From Symbiodinium sp. CCMP2592 (lineage: Eukaryota > Sar > Dinophyceae > Suessiales > Symbiodiniaceae): a DNA stretch of 64,000 bases. Shown here in pieces: positions 63,244 to 64,000 of the stretch. Every line of letters begins with the position of its first letter. Position 1 is the stretch's first letter. Below the pieces are notes generated by a model that had not been told where the DNA came from, made no database searches, and saw nothing but the letters and a program-made list of their open reading frames with translations. The position numbers were made by a program, and so were the translations under genes. The stretch covers positions 124,001 to 188,000 of the forward strand of contig CAJNDT010003868.1 of NCBI GenBank assembly GCA_905221615.1. Direction: 5' to 3'.

Positions 63244-64000
63244 AGTGTTTGTAAGGGTTTAGGATTTAGGGTTAGGGTTTGGTGTATATACGGCAAGGGA
63301 AAAGGGTGTATCAGTCAGGGGCTGTACTGATATGTAGTTGGAGTGTGGCGCGTACACGCGCGTGTAGTTTTTGCAGGTTTTTGCATGTTTCGCGGCTTCG
63401 GGGGGTGGGGGGGGGTGTGCCGATACACCCACAAGGATATGCTCCTTGTTAGGAGGTGTATGACCAGTTTATTCCCTAAGGATCAAAGGGCAGCGCCCTG
63501 CACACGGACAGTAGTTGTTTTGTCTTGCTACGCAAGGAGAGCTTGTCTTGTCTCAATATGGTAAAACCACTGTGAGCCAATGGGCAGCGGAATGTATATG
63601 TATGAGCATGCAGCCATTGCTGTAGGTACCTGTTAGAGCTACCCCTTTAGAGGTTTACGGAATCAAACAGACACTAATTTTCTTTTACCGGAAGCATGGC
63701 CGCACATTCACACATATACTATTATGCCCACTGTCACAGTTGCGGAGTTTGGACTCATGATAAAAACAGCATATTGTTTATGCTAGGTATAGCACTGAAG
63801 TACACTGTTGAGGTCACTCCTTTTGCACACACTCATGCATGTTGGTCAGAGAGATCATCTGTACAAGATCAGGTCTGGTAATGTTCTTCTACCGAATTAT
63901 GCAGCCCTTCATTGTGCTCTTGTTAGAGCTTTGTGAGTCACTGTTGTGAAACTCTGAGAATTTTCTTATCTCAGATTCGGATCCAGGTTTGGATCATAGG
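63244..64000. other. Right end of window, no firm gene
   Basis: Unique DNA with a G run near 63400. A plus-strand frame from an ATG at 63696 (MAAHSHIYYYAHCHSCGVWT to stop at 63881) might be coding but has no supporting signal. Confidence 0.3.

Noticed and set aside
1-64000. tRNA, rRNA or spliced-leader RNA genes
   Set aside because: I found no cloverleaf with invariant bases, no rRNA-like conserved stretch and no clear spliced-leader sequence; an unaided scan could miss a small RNA.

Overview
The window looks like nuclear DNA of a dinoflagellate, or at least an alveolate alga. Three things suggest this. Interstitial telomere-like TTTAGGG/CCCTAAA tracts are everywhere. No host gene has a long uninterrupted frame; coding potential appears as very short exon-like islands. 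The one long gene is a Ty1/copia polyprotein of a kind I associate with dinoflagellates, with extra methyltransferase-like and oxygenase-like modules. The lineage is an inference, and I cannot name a species.

Layout. Bases 1-40945 and 50873-64000 are a mosaic of (a) short candidate exons of about 25-430 nt on both strands, each between an AG acceptor and usually a GT donor; (b) about twenty families of 80-140 bp palindromic elements, many sharing a terminal box CCC-NN-AGGGTCC or AGGCTCC; and (c) telomere-like tracts, microsatellites and tandem arrays, notably 30640-31000 and 31556-32320. Bases 40951-50867 are a nearly pristine Ty1/copia retrotransposon: LTRs differing at one position, a 5-bp target duplication, an internal-tRNA type primer site, a polypurine tract and one 2978-codon frame. 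A second mobile element at about 51031-52092 has inverted ends, carries an exon-like segment and sits inside a palindromic element.

Gene content. I cannot join the exon islands into complete genes by eye, so they are listed singly. In AG/GT-rich DNA short open stretches arise by chance, so most carry confidence 0.3-0.55. The better-supported ones include a phase-matched pair ending in a stop (38512-38586 with 38861-39010), last-exon candidates at 57679-57769, 59043-59108 and 40096-40178, membrane segments at 4574-4769, 18595-18691 and 20600-20681, a signal peptide at 20151, an EGF-like segment at 18146 and an alpha/beta-hydrolase-like HGG segment at 28503.

Main points for a second look: the copia element pairs a C5-methyltransferase-like with a 2OG-Fe(II)-oxygenase-like module; palindromic elements and telomere-like tracts abut candidate splice sites; and several candidate introns are flanked by direct repeats of exon-edge sequence, as expected if introns were gained by insertion.
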